The notes under the pieces are model-generated. The model saw nothing but the letters and a program-made list of their open reading frames with translations. It had not been told where the DNA came from and did no database searches. DNA of 64,000 nt from Sphaerulina vaccinii (taxonomy: Eukaryota; Ascomycota; Dothideomycetes; Mycosphaerellales; Mycosphaerellaceae), in contig JAKUDP010000001.1 in assembly GCA_022570795.1 (NCBI GenBank), positions 1,488,001 to 1,552,000 of the forward strand, read 5' to 3'. Below, in pieces: positions 28,591-39,760 of the stretch (the stretch's first letter is position 1; the number at the start of each line of letters is the position of its first letter). Both the position numbers and the translations under genes were made by a program.

Positions 28591-31500
28591 CTAAACGTCA
28601 AACCCACATCCCATGCAGACCAACCTAGTTCCGTCCTTCCCTCTCTTAGCATTGAAACTTGTCCCACCACAGTTCCCACATCTCTCTTCATCTTCTCTCG
28701 CATCCTCGAAAGCATCGCTCTCCTCATCAGTCAACTCATCAGACAGTTTGCTGACCACAGTACCCTGGGTGTGTTGTTGTGTCAAAGGCGGTCTCAAATG
28801 CTCATCATCTCCAGGAGTCTGTGGCAATTGATCTTGAGACTTGTGCAAGTCGTTGATGCGAGCTGCGTGGTGCTCCCATACAGATTTGTCCCAGAAGAGG
28901 TAGCTTCGTCCTGCTGGGTCGAGGCTAAGTGCGTTCTTCTCTTCTTGTTTGGCTTTCGTGCGCGGCGAGGAGTCGTTAGGTGTATCGTGGGCATCATGGT
29001 GATTCGAGTCTCCATTGGTGTCCGGTTTGCGGATGATTGGGGAAGGAGAGCGGACTATGGTTTCTGCAGCGAGTGGGTGCGTTGGATGTTGTTGTTGTTG
29101 TGTAGAACGAACACTGGTGCCCTTATCGCTCGCTCCTGGCATCGTTCGACCTCTGCGACTCTCCATCGACTTCTTGGGCGATATGCTGCGATCGCGGTTG
29201 CGACTGGATGCTTTGGTGGAGCTCCGCGAGGGCGGGTACGTCTTGGAGGAGCTTCGCGGCTCTGTTACAGTCGATGTGCTCGATATGCCTTGTCGCCAGG
29301 AGAGGATACGATCGCTGCCAGCCATGGTCGACGTTGATCTTCGTGGTTCGCGGAGACTGGTCAAGCTGGGTTTCGAAGCCAGTGATCGGGCGACTCCGCC
29401 TTTCGTGCTCCTCTTGGAGAACAGCGAAGCTCGATCGTCATCTCTCTGCCGCTTTGACCACGCGCAATCTTGTCGGAAGACCTTGATCTTGCCCGAGAAG
29501 TCGGCGGTGACGATGATATTGCCTTCTTTGTGCCCAGATCTCGACAGGTACTGTGGCGACTCCTTTGGTCTCTCAAACTCTGATGGCGTATGCACCACGC
29601 TGCCAGTGATGCTTTGCGGCCGCGACGAGGACTGCACACTCTCAGCTCCAGATCGCTCAGCGTGGCTAAGCAAAGTGATTGGAGGTGGGTTGCAGATGTC
29701 GTAGAGTGGGTCTTCCGATCTACTCAGATGCTGCCGCGTTTTAGTGGGCGCAACACAAACAGCCGTAGCGATTGTATCATGCGCATCGAACATCTCCACT
29801 GGAGTCTTATCCCGCTTCTCGCCATGCGGTTGCTGCAAGGACCAGATGTATGCCTTCTTGTCTTCGCTGCCACACACGATATACCTGCCATCGTCACTGA
29901 GACTTGCCCGGATCTGACTGCAGTTGTTCTCGTTTCCTCGAAACTTCAACTCTAGACTCTTGTCGCGCCAGTTGTACAGTCGTATTCGAGAGTCGTTACT
30001 CGTAATCAGGACTTTGGTGTCACCAGCCGACGTGTTGAAGGCCGTGATACCAGTGATCTTGCTACCTTTGGCGTTCTGGCCTCGTGTTGACCGGACATGT
30101 ATTTGAGTCTGGTATCTCAAGCCTTCTGTTTCGAAGAACATACACAACCCGCTAAGACAACCTGCCATTGCTGACTTGCCATCAGGCGTGAATGCGACTG
30201 CAGTGATCATGTCTGGCACTTGCGCCGCGAAGGCCACATTCTTGTCTGGTATGCTCCACAGACGTAGCTTCGAGTCCAGTGATCCGGCTAGGAAGAAGCG
30301 ATCGTCCTTGGGATGGAACGCAATCGATGGCACAAAGTCATTGTGCTTAAAAGTGCACAGGCATTCGTTCCTGGTAACATGCCATAACCGTACAGTCTTG
30401 TCCATAGATGAGGAGAGCAGAAAGTTGTTCTTACTCCAGCTTAGATCCAGCACCGTCGAAGAATGACCCTCATATTCTCTGATAGGCCGACTCTGAAAGA
30501 CCGGAGCGCTAAGATGCTCAGCATTCGCAGCATCACCCTCACTCTCCAGCGCTTCTTGCCGTTCATGCTTCTGCCTGTCTTCAGAACTGGCCAAGACAGC
30601 CCAAACTCTCACGATCTTGTCCGCTCCAGCTGCAGCAAGATACTTTCCATCTCGACTGAACTCCATAGCCCAGATAGTCTCACTCGCATCAGGAGTCGCC
30701 GAGCTTTTCCTCCTCAACTTATTGCTCGAACTCTGTCTCGACATACTTCCTCTCTTCTTACAAGACAACTCCTGCGCCAGAAACAATCGATCAAAATCCT
30801 TCTCCTTCTTATGCTTCGCTCTGACTTTGATGTAAGGCGGTGGCTGCGGGTGTTTCGGATTAAAGCCCATATTATCCACTTTCTGCGTGAACACCTCTGC
30901 GTCATTGCCTTCTGGGCGATCATCGCTGGAGGTCTCTTCATCTTCGGGCATACCTTCTTCCTGTGAAGCATCTTTCTTCTTGGTGCCACCCATCAGCCTG
31001 CTCAAGAAGGACACAGCCTTGACGCCTTTCTTGAGCTCTTTGCGCGACTCTCGGTCTCGGTCTGTGAATGTGGTGTCATTCGTATCGACTCTTGACGGCG
31101 CGTCAAATTGCGGTCCTGGCGATATTGCTCGCTTCTCGTCGTTGCCAGATTGGGACTTGTCATCATCGCGCTGAGCTCCTCTCCCTTCAGACGTCCTGGG
31201 TCGAGGCGAGTTGTTGCTGCTGTTGGGCGTATTCAAAGGCGCATTCGTTCGCCTGAGTATATGCTGTGGTGATACTGCAGTCAGCATGCGAGCCTTGCTT
31301 GCTTACAGATGTGTACGACAGCAGAGCTCAAGTGGAGTCTCTCAGCCGCGAGTATGGTGGGCAAGAGTACGTAGTCGTATACGACGAGCACGAGGACACT
31401 CGCTTACAGGCGACACATACCTGCGATAAGGGATCTATACCCTGTGATTCTGCGTCTTCCTGCTGCTGTTGCTGCTGCTGTTGCTTGCTGTTCGCATCCT

Positions 31501-31843
31501 CCCGACTCTGCCCGTTGCTCGCACCAGCTGACGCATTGTTCGACAAAGTCCTGATCAGACGTCCCGGCGAAGGCCATCCACTCCCAGACTCTGGTCGCCC
31601 TATTGTTCCCCATCATGGTCAGCCTCCACATTCCTCGCCAATAACCCGCTTCTCCTCTCTCTCGTTGTTTCACCTACCATGTTTCCCCGGTGTACTCGGT
31701 CTCCCGCCGTTCAACTTCGCACTCAAACCCTCCGCGAACCCTCCATTCTCCTTGACAGGACTCTGCGCTGGACTCGGGACTCCGTTCTGGTTATGCGGAT
31801 CGGTCAAGGTGATTGAGGGCAGATGCTGAGTGTCGGCGGTCAT
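28591..31843 (-). CDS. WD40-repeat protein (WDR44-like) with C-terminal zinc-ribbon motif
   Basis: Three exons, 31678-31843, 31421-31599 and 28591-31263, give 1005 residues. The start MTADTQHLPS is in a separate first exon. The ATG near 31287 actually lies in the end of the second intron (CTGAC branch, CACCACAG acceptor). The N-terminus is Ser/Pro-rich with a short poly-Gln. The WD repeats occupy roughly the middle third (ETIWAMEFSRDGKYLAAAG, VLDLSWSKNNFLLSSSMDKTVRLW, SDDGRYIVCGSEDKKAYIW, NIIVTADFSGKIKVF). This WDR44-type arrangement is known in membrane-traffic regulators. The tail is disordered and ends in CGNCGG...CMGC, a possible four-cysteine zinc site. Confidence 0.88.
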
Positions 31844-32769
31844 TCCGTCTCCGTATAATATCCTTTCGAAGCTCGACGGAGTTGCGATCGCGGGACTGCC
31901 TCAACACTCTCTACTGGGTAACCCTTGTCGCATGTTATCAACTACACCTTGCGACCTTCCTGCCACCAACAAATCTGCCGACTCGATATGCTGTTTCGTT
32001 CGTCCCAAAAGCCGCGTCCAATCCGGAGATAGGAAAGCTGATGGCCGTTGAAAGTTGTCTCGTTCGGAACAAGTTCTGGCTCTCCTCGCTCTCCGTCCAA
32101 TGTGTTCAAGATGCAGACAGTCTGATATATCCAAGAGAAGCGCGAACGAAGATGCAAGAAGGTCAAGATGCTCGATTCGATGATAAAAACAACATTGAAC
32201 GATCTCAACTGCACGGAAGAACTTCTGAGCCAAGACGTCATCTTCACTGCCGGATCCACGCGCATCTGCATGGCGGCGACCGCTCCAAAGTCTGTCAGCT
32301 CTCGCATGCGAGACATATGCGAGAATGCGAATATGCGAGTATGCGAGCTGTATGTCGTGCATAGCATTGGCATCTAGGGTAGCTTGTCCACCGCAGGTAG
32401 GTAAACGATAATGTGCCAATAGTTTTGTGACTTCGATCATGTGAAACATGTCTCACCACTCCGCCACCAGAAACGCGAACAGTATACGAACTAACGCGTG
32501 GACAACGTGGGAGACAAGGATAATAAAGTGAACCATAGTTCATGCAGCAGGAGCAGTAGTAGATCGATCTTGGTACAACACCATCTCTTCTTACACTGTA
32601 CGTATTCTTTTATTCTTCTGTTGTATCTTGTTGTTGTTCGCCATCCTGAAGATGAGTCGAGAAGTCGCAAAAGGTATCATAAAAACGCCCTTGGCCATGC
32701 CATGCCATCAAAGTATCGTAATCCCCTTATCCAGAACACCATTCAATGTACACACCAATACCGCCACAT
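31844..32769. other. Intergenic with an ATGCGAG microsatellite-like patch
   Basis: About 925 bp between two minus-strand genes, with no supportable gene. At about 32304-32348 the word atgcgag/tatgcgag recurs five or six times with small variations. Long frames on both strands lack motifs and splice structure. Confidence 0.45.
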
Positions 32770-34146
32770 CTAGAAGTCCTCGTTAAAGTCAAAGTCACCG
32801 TTCATCTTTGGTGCTTCGAATCCAGGCGTGGCAGCATCATTCTTAGCCTGTTGCTTCTTGATGCCTTCCATGACACCAGCCTTCTGGTAGTCTCCAACAC
32901 GCTTCTCGAAGAAGTTGGTCTTGCCGCCCAACGAGATGTTCTCCATGAAGTCGAATGGGTTGGTGGCATTGTAGAACTTCTGGTTGCCAAGTGCGAGAAG
33001 CAGACGATCGGCGACGAACTCGATGTATTGGCACATGAGCTTAGCGTTCATGCCGAGGAGTGCGCAAGGAAGGGCATCTGTCAGGAACTCCTGCTCAATG
33101 GCGACAGCTTCCACAATGATGCTTTGTACGACAGACTTTGATGGCTTGTTCTTCAGGTGAGAGAAGAGCAGGCAGGCAAAGTCGGTGTGCATACCCTCAT
33201 CACGGGAGATCAGCTCGTTGGAGAATGTGAGGCCAGGCATGAGACCACGCTTCTTCAGCCAGAAGATGGATGCGAACGAGCCAGAGAAGAAGATACCCTC
33301 GACGGCAGCAAACGCGATCAATCGCATGGCGAAGGTCGAGTTCTTGTCGCTAATCCATCGAAGTGCCCAATCAGCCTTTCTGCGGATACATGGGATGTTG
33401 TCGATGGCGTTGAAGAGATATGTTCGTTGCTTGGGTTCGCTGATGTATGTGTCGATGAGGAGGGAGTATGTCTCGGAGTGGATGTTCTCCATCATGATTT
33501 GGAATCCGTAGAAGCATCGTGCTTCGGGTATTTGAACTTCGGCGCTGAAACGTTCCACCAGGTTCTCGTTGACAATGCCATCTGATGCGGCGAAGAATGC
33601 AAGGACGTGTGAAATGAAGAAGCGCTCGTCGTCGGTGAGGCGCTTGTTCCAGTCGTGTAGATCTTTTGATAGATCGATCTCCTCGGCAGTCCAGAAAGAT
33701 GCTTCGGCCTTCTTGTACATGTTCCATATCTGTTACACTGTCAGCGCGTGTCCTCTATCTTTTCGACGCGTCCAAGTCGCGTCATTTTGACCTACCTCGT
33801 GGTACTTGATAGGGAACAGCACGAATCGTTGTGGATTCTCCGCTAGTATAGGCTCCACTTCTTCAGCATCGTCTTTTGTCGTCTCTGCTTCCACCTTCTT
33901 GACTATGGGCTCAGGCAGATCATCTGGGATGCCCTTCACTGGGATGGCGACTTCGTCCGACGCGTACTGTGCTTCGCGGTTCTCCTTATCGGCCTCGTTG
34001 AACTGGACCTTCTTGATTGGCGACTCCATCTTGAGTGCTTCGAGGGCTGATGTCGCCTGTGAATGAAGAGTTAGCAGACTGAACAGGGTCTGGCGGCAAG
34101 AACGTCATTGACGAACCTTCTTGCTAGGCGTAGTTTGCACGCTCAT
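32770..34146 (-). CDS. RNR2: Ribonucleoside-diphosphate reductase small subunit
   Basis: Three exons, 34117-34146, 33796-34056 and 32770-33729, encode 416 residues. This subunit houses the di-iron centre and tyrosyl radical needed to make deoxyribonucleotides. Iron ligands by family alignment are Asp147 (AASDGIV), Glu178 and His181 (MENIH), Glu241 (AAVEGIF), and Glu275 and His278 (SRDEGMH). The radical tyrosine is Tyr185 (HSETY). The C-terminal acidic/aromatic tail, ending NEDF, is the normal docking tail for the large subunit. The first exon codes only ten residues (MSVQTTPSKK) before a GTTCGT donor. The 60-90 residue N-terminal extension is usual for fungi. Confidence 0.97.
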
Positions 34147-35092
34147 GGTGGTTGTGTGTAGGTATGCTGAAGGTGATGACGATGAACAGCAAGGACAATG
34201 GATTGAAGTCGAGGCGTGGCAAGATGTTTCGCGTTGTTGTGTGGGATAAAGAAACAGAAGAACTGGCCTGCACACTTTAAGGCTCAGTCGCGCGTCGCGC
34301 TCGATCGCGTGGTGCACTGACACTTTTTTTGTTTGCCAAGGCTCTTGCCAACCAACGCGTCTTCCAGCCTCCTCTCTGATCTCCGTACTCGGCCCACAAC
34401 GATGATGAAGCGTACAAGTGCACTGACAATCGGACCATTCTGAGGTCAGAGGCTGCAATTACTTTCTTACCAAGAGCGGAAGTAGGCCGGACGACAGGCA
34501 GTGTGGAGAAGTCTTCCAGGCAACGGCAGGCTGCTCATATCGCGTTGCTGCAGTCGCGTGTGCACATGTCCGTGATGCATGGCATCTCAATTGGACCTGT
34601 GAGACTCCGAGAACAATAATCAGTGAGCATGTCAACTTCATCGTCATATTACTCACGGCAAGCAGATCGAAGCTTCGTCAGTAAATCCAGCATCATGGCC
34701 TCGTCCCCGTTCCTCGAGCAATGGGCTTGATGACAAGAAGAACGTTTGTAAACGCTGTATGGCGACCTGCTCAAGAATGCGCCAGGACGTCAGAAAGCAC
34801 GATGGCCAAGCTGTCAGGTGTATCGTTGATAAGATAGGTCGCATGAGGGTAATTGCAGAAGTGTAGAAGCGGCTCTGATTTGCAGGAGAAGATGTGAAGT
34901 GAAAGCAGACAAACGTTTGTTCAATGCGTGCAGGGGTAAGCCAACCGCCTCGCTCTTTCCTTCTGACATTCACGCGCTTCAACTTTTGCACGACAGCCGT
35001 CTCCAAACTTCTACTCCTCGAGCCACAAACACTTCCACTCAAGCTCGATACATCCCAAGAACTCCGTCGAAGAAACACGCAACTCATCCAAG
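34147..35092. other. Divergent promoter between RNR2 and a coiled-coil gene
   Basis: About 945 bp with no gene I can support. CG-rich words (cgcgcgtcgcgctcgatcgcg) and an MluI box lie in the RNR2-proximal part. Confidence 0.45.
34355..34360. promoter_or_regulatory. MluI cell-cycle box (MCB) upstream of RNR2
   Basis: ACGCGT, the binding word of the G1/S factor MBF in fungi, lies 209 bp upstream of the RNR2 ATG. RNR genes are classic MBF targets, which makes the match plausible. The six-base word also occurs elsewhere in the window, including inside RNR2's second intron (33766-33771), so on its own it is weak evidence. Confidence 0.4.
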
Positions 35093-36473
35093 ATGGCAGC
35101 AATGACTCTCACCAGTAAGTCAAGCAGAGGAGTATCGCCCACAGTCATTCACTAACGCACTGACAGAAGCCACTCCGCCACACCTCCGCATGAAGGCGAA
35201 TATTACCGACGTCGCGTCTTCACCTCTGTCCTTCCAAGCCAGTCTCCCTGACAACAGCGACGACTCGACTCCCAAGTTCACCCCAAGCACGAACAGCACG
35301 AAGTTTCTTTCTTCCTCCCCATCGCCAACTCCAGCTACCGACATGGAGACGGACTTCAGCACGCCAGCACGCGTCGAAGACGACAAGCAGTTCGACATGG
35401 TCGACGACGATGATTTCGGCGCACCAGCCGAGCCTGAGCAGCGTTCGCCTCGCTCGCCATTGCTTGGTGCTTCCCACCACGCCCCCTTCACAAAGACAAA
35501 GCAGCCGTCTGCTCCGCCATCACGCACGCCATCCCGTGCAGGCAAGCGAGGCGCGCCAGGGACGAGACTAGATCCCGCCGCTGCTGTCCAGCACTACGAT
35601 CCCGAGGATCTGATGGGCATCGGTCGACAGTGCAGCAACCGCTTGCCACCCGCTAGTGCCATTCAGGCCATGTTTCTCTATGAGATGCGACGCGAGACCG
35701 AGGCAGAGCGCCTATTCCACAGCCAGATGTTCCGCTTGGCCAAGTCCGAAGACGAGGTCGCTGCTCAGGCCCGCCGCTTCAACGATATGGAGTCTCGCAT
35801 GCGGAAGCTCGAGGTCCAGCTCGCAGCTCAAGCAGCGAAGGACGAGAAGCGTATCGTCGCCAACGAGACTTCCCTGAGCGAACAGCAGGAAGAACTCTTC
35901 AAGTGCACGTCCCGTCTCATGGCAGCCGAGGAGAAGTTGCTCGCCATCGCCAACTCACTCAACACCGTCAAGGAGCTCCAGGAGGGTGCCGCCGCTGAGG
36001 CTGCAGATGCTGTCAAGAAGGCCGCTCAGGATGCCGTTGCCTCGGCCACCACCAATGCCGCAGGTGCTGTTGACAACTTCGATGCCGACAGCTTCCACAC
36101 CATGAAGCTCGAGATCGATGTGCTCTTCAACGACCGCGATGGCATCCTCGGCAGGCTCACTGAAGTCAACGATCGCGTGGAGAGCCTTGTCAAGGATGTG
36201 CACCAGCTCAAGATCGGGGGCTCCAGATCTCCATCTGTGCAGTCGGCCACCGCTCAGCGTTTGCCAGTCACCAGCGCCAATGGTGCACTCGTGGATCTGA
36301 GCATTCCCAGAGGTGTGTCTTTCCGACAGTATTGATTTGGTGCGTTCTTTGCTCCCCCATAGCATACAATAAGCTAACTCACTGTAGTTAAGCCCATCGT
36401 TCCGGTCAAGCCAACGAACATGCAGGAGGTGTTTCAGGAGAGAAAGTGGAAGCCTTTTTGGTCCAGGCAATAG
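35093..36473 (+). CDS. Uncharacterised coiled-coil protein
   Basis: Three exons, 35093-35114, 35167-36312 and 36388-36473, give 417 residues. The first exon encodes MAAMTLT. The last, reached by a GTGTGT donor and CTGTAG acceptor, encodes KPIVPVKPTNMQEVFQERKWKPFWSRQ. Reading through the last intron would instead stop at FRQY. The N-terminal 110 residues are Ser/Pro/acidic and disordered. The segment about 160-300 is helical with heptad-like spacing (EMRRETEAERLFHSQ, MESRMRKLEVQLAAQAAK, LMAAEEKLLAIANSL). A second coil lies near 325-350. I do not recognise a family. The conserved-looking tryptophan-rich C-terminus may be a binding motif. Confidence 0.72.
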
Positions 36474-36748
36474 GTATGCTCTCACTATCGGATGGTGTAT
36501 GGGGCGAATGGAATAGGGCGCGGCATGGAGGGAGTCAAGGACATTCGATAAATGGGAACTGTCTGGAACTTGTCCAAGACTGCTACTAAGCTCGCAAGCA
36601 CTTAATGATACTTGGTTTGCAGCTTTTGATGTCGTCCATCGTGCATTCCTCTCTCTGCGGCATCGTCAGCCGCACTCTCATGCCAGTACTTGCTGTGAAG
36701 CTTGTCGCCCCACGTTCTCATGCTTGTCTCACGGAGCACGATTCGGCC

Positions 36749-37799
36749 CTATGAACCAATCTTAGTCCTCACCCATGCGCCAATATCGTCGAACGACTTG
36801 ATCGCTTCTGGCGCCTTTCCAGCCATAAATTCGAACACATGCTGCTGTCCTTCATGCTTCACAAAATGAGCATCCACGCCAGCCTTCTTTGCCTTCTCGT
36901 AAAACCTAACGGCATCATCAAGCAATGTATCATGACCAGCAGCAGAGATCCAAATGGGATTGAGACCCTTCAGATCACCATACAGTGGGCTAATAACAGG
37001 ATTCTTTCGCAACTCCTTATCCCCATTGGTGTACAAGTCTGCAAGGTTATTGACGAATTCCTTTGTGCCGAGAACATCCAGCTCCTTATTGCTCTCGAGA
37101 GACTCCGACTCCAGAGTGAGGTCCATCCAAGGCGACAGTGCTACTGATGCTCCGGGAAGTGGCAGTCCTCGCTTTCGAGCTTCAAGTGGTACCGCGGCAA
37201 CTAGTCCACCTCCGCAGGAGTCTCCTGCGAGGACAATGCTTCCAGAAGCGTAGCCTTGGTCAAGCAAGTACTTGTATGCACTTACGCAGTCATCAAGTGG
37301 TGCTGGAAAAGGATGCTCTGGAACCATTCGATAGTCGATCGAAAGAGCGTTGACGTTACAAGCCTTGGCCAAATGTGCCGTGAGTTTGCGATGGCCATTG
37401 GGTGAACCGAAGGCATAGCCACCTCCGTGCATGAAGAGCATGACCTGTAGAAGGGGTACATATTAGTGCTGTCGTTCAGTACATGTGACCTTGAACGGCG
37501 TCTGGCTGTTTTTCGTTGTAGAGACAACAATACGCTAGTGTAGTGCCACTGTGCATTCGAACAGTAGAAAGAGCAGTCTTTGTACGAACCTTCTTAGGTG
37601 TTGCGCCTGCTGGTTGGACCCAGAGCGCAGGTCGCCCAGCTACTTCACTCTCCTCATAACTCACTCCAGCGCATTCTGATGCTGCAGTATGAACCTTGTC
37701 GTACAGTGCTCGAGCCGTGAAGATATTGTCAAGTGACAAGTTGGCAGCGATCAGCTTGAAGATTTCTGCAAGAGCCTCTGATTCTTTGCTTGGTGCCAT
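36749..37799 (-). CDS. Alpha/beta hydrolase, hormone-sensitive-lipase (HSL) type
   Basis: Two exons, 37590-37799 and 36749-37444, encode 301 residues starting MAPSKESEAL. The oxyanion-hole motif HGGGYAFGS (His76-Gly79) and nucleophile elbow GDSCGGG (Ser146) define the HSL/alpha-beta-hydrolase-3 family. Asp242 (SAAGHDTLL) and His272 (GQQHVFE) complete the triad. Such enzymes hydrolyse short-chain esters or carbamates; the substrate is unknown. No signal peptide is seen. The donor is GTTCGT, as in RNR2 and bS6m, so this variant seems normal in this genome. Confidence 0.9.
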
Positions 37800-38768
37800 G
37801 TTTGATATGCGACGTGTTCTTGTCGTCGAAGACAAGGTGGAGTCCTAAGCTGTAAATTTGTAGCCATTGGAGGGGTATAACAATGATGACAAAGCTCCAG
37901 TCTACCGTGTTTCCGGCCTGTAACATGCTATGCATTGCCTGGAATCGACGATGCTTCGTTGTATGTTTAGGGGCCTCCTTGTATGACCTACCTATATCAT
38001 ACGATATGCGAACCATTCCAGTGCACACTGCCAGACCGTATATGAAAGATGCTGGCAAGCTGGGGACTCATCGGCATTCTTCGGAACGGTAGTGGACATC
38101 ATAAGGGAGCAGCATTCATCGAATACTTGAGGTCCTTCGCGGTCAGTATCTGCCAGCGAGAGAAGACTGTACACCATCAAGATGCCGGCGAAGAGAGTGT
38201 TCGTGGTATTCTGGTGCTGCGAAGGACAAGGAGGACAAAGTGATGTTCACCCAGAAAAGTGGAGCAGCCAAGCATCGACTTGACAGCGCTTCGACCACCC
38301 AATCAACTTCTCTTCCTCCTTTAACACCAACATCGCAAGCGCTGAACCATTTCTCATGCAGAAGACTCTGTTTCATGTTGTATCACTCGCACCAACCAAG
38401 CAAGCTATCCAAACAGCCTTTCTCTGGTGATCTATTGGATGCAGCAGTGGCGTCGTAGAAGGCCTCTCACCCGCGACCTACAAGCGCCTGATACTCCGGT
38501 ACAGTTCCCGCGAGGCTCTCAAACGGTAGGTCTATGTCGACTATGTACGTGACTACGGGAAGTGATGCGCCTGCTAGCCGCTTGACAGAGCGCTGCTTCT
38601 ATGGATAGCATGCTCATGTACCAGCTGGGGTAGCGAATGTGGTACAAGCAAATTCGACATTTGATATACCTTTGGAGAGGGAACTAGTCTTCGCGACTGT
38701 CATCATCCCAAGCTCTGCCACATTCACGATCTAAGTCTTTCTCCTATTAGAAGCTCATACACTTCATA
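37800..38768. other. Intergenic, nothing recognised
   Basis: About 970 bp between divergent genes. Short frames on both strands show no motif. It should contain both promoters. Confidence 0.4.
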
Positions 38769-39564
38769 ATGGCGACTCATCTACGACTACCGACTTTGCT
38801 ACTAGCTGCCCTCTCCATCGGTCTCAATCTAGCCATCATAGGCACAGCAGGACGAACACTCAATGTCTTCCAGAATGGCAGATCGGACAATGTGTACTTC
38901 CTACCCATCTGGAACTCGCACTTCGACATGCGAGGACTACATGGCTTGATTGGAACCTCGGCCGTGATTGTAGTGCTCAATGCTATTGTGGCGCTGGCAC
39001 TCTTTGTTACAGCTGTATGTGTCACCAGCAGTGGCAAAGCATTAGAGGTCCTGCTTACAATTGAATCAGCTACCAGCGAATGTCCTTGTGCTAGGCTCTA
39101 GCATCTTGAGCACGATTGTCTCAATCATCGCAATGGGCTTTCAAGCCGCACTGAACAACAGTGCGCCACACCGCGATACACTCCAAACGTGGACTTGCAG
39201 GTGGAAGAATGTTAGTGGTCAAGGAGTTCCTCGAGAGTTCGATACTCTTTGCCATGAGACAGTAAGACTGATCTTTCGGTTCCGTCAGGTTCTGACACAC
39301 ATGCTAACATGTTCTTCCTTTCAGCGCTTCGCCTTCTACACCACAATCCCAAGCTTCATCATTCAGCTCCTACTCCTCGCCCTGGCTTTCTACGCTCTCA
39401 CAGCAAGAAGTGCCAATTCAGCTCAAAAGAGACGATCATTGTTGAGACTCGATGAGGAGAAGGATCATGAACTTGTGCAAAGACAGCATCAGTCCTTCGA
39501 TACCAAGAACAATAGTGCAAGAAGTACACCGGATAGTGGAAAGATCCTGGCTGGAAAGAGGTAG
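38769..39564 (+). CDS. Four-helix membrane protein, MARVEL-like
   Basis: Three exons, 38769-39014, 39070-39261 and 39325-39564, give 225 residues. Four hydrophobic helices are apparent: about 7-27, 58-82 (HGLIGTSAVIVVLNAIVALALFVTA), 85-108 (ANVLVLGSSILSTIVSIIAMGF) and 150-172 (TIPSFIIQLLLLALAFYAL). A short loop between helices 3 and 4 has two cysteines (TWTCRW, TLCHET). A polar Arg/Ser/Lys-rich tail follows. This is the layout of small fungal MARVEL-like or tetraspan proteins. No sequence signature confirms it. All intron junctions are phase 0. Confidence 0.78.
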
Positions 39565-39760
39565 TAGACTTATCTGCGGCGGTCATGAATGATGAGAAGA
39601 AAGCGTTATGCGGGAATGTATCATATCAATTGTATCGTAACAGTCGACAAGGGTATCATCTAAGTACATATTTTGTGTTCGCTCACTCGCTGAACAGTGC
39701 CGAAAAAAGGAGAGATTGCGTTCGCGTCATCATCATATCTAGTCGAATGTCTCGACAGGC

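Noticed and set aside
28264..29337. Plus-strand open frame of 357 codons
   Set aside because: It lies largely antisense to the well-supported WD40 gene, begins inside unit 6 of the tRNA-like array, and has no domain. It is a shadow of the other strand's codon bias.
31287..31287. ATG at 31287 as the start of the WD40 protein
   Set aside because: It falls within a good intron end (CTGAC branch, CACCACAG acceptor). Two upstream exons joined in phase give a longer, coherent N-terminus starting at 31843.
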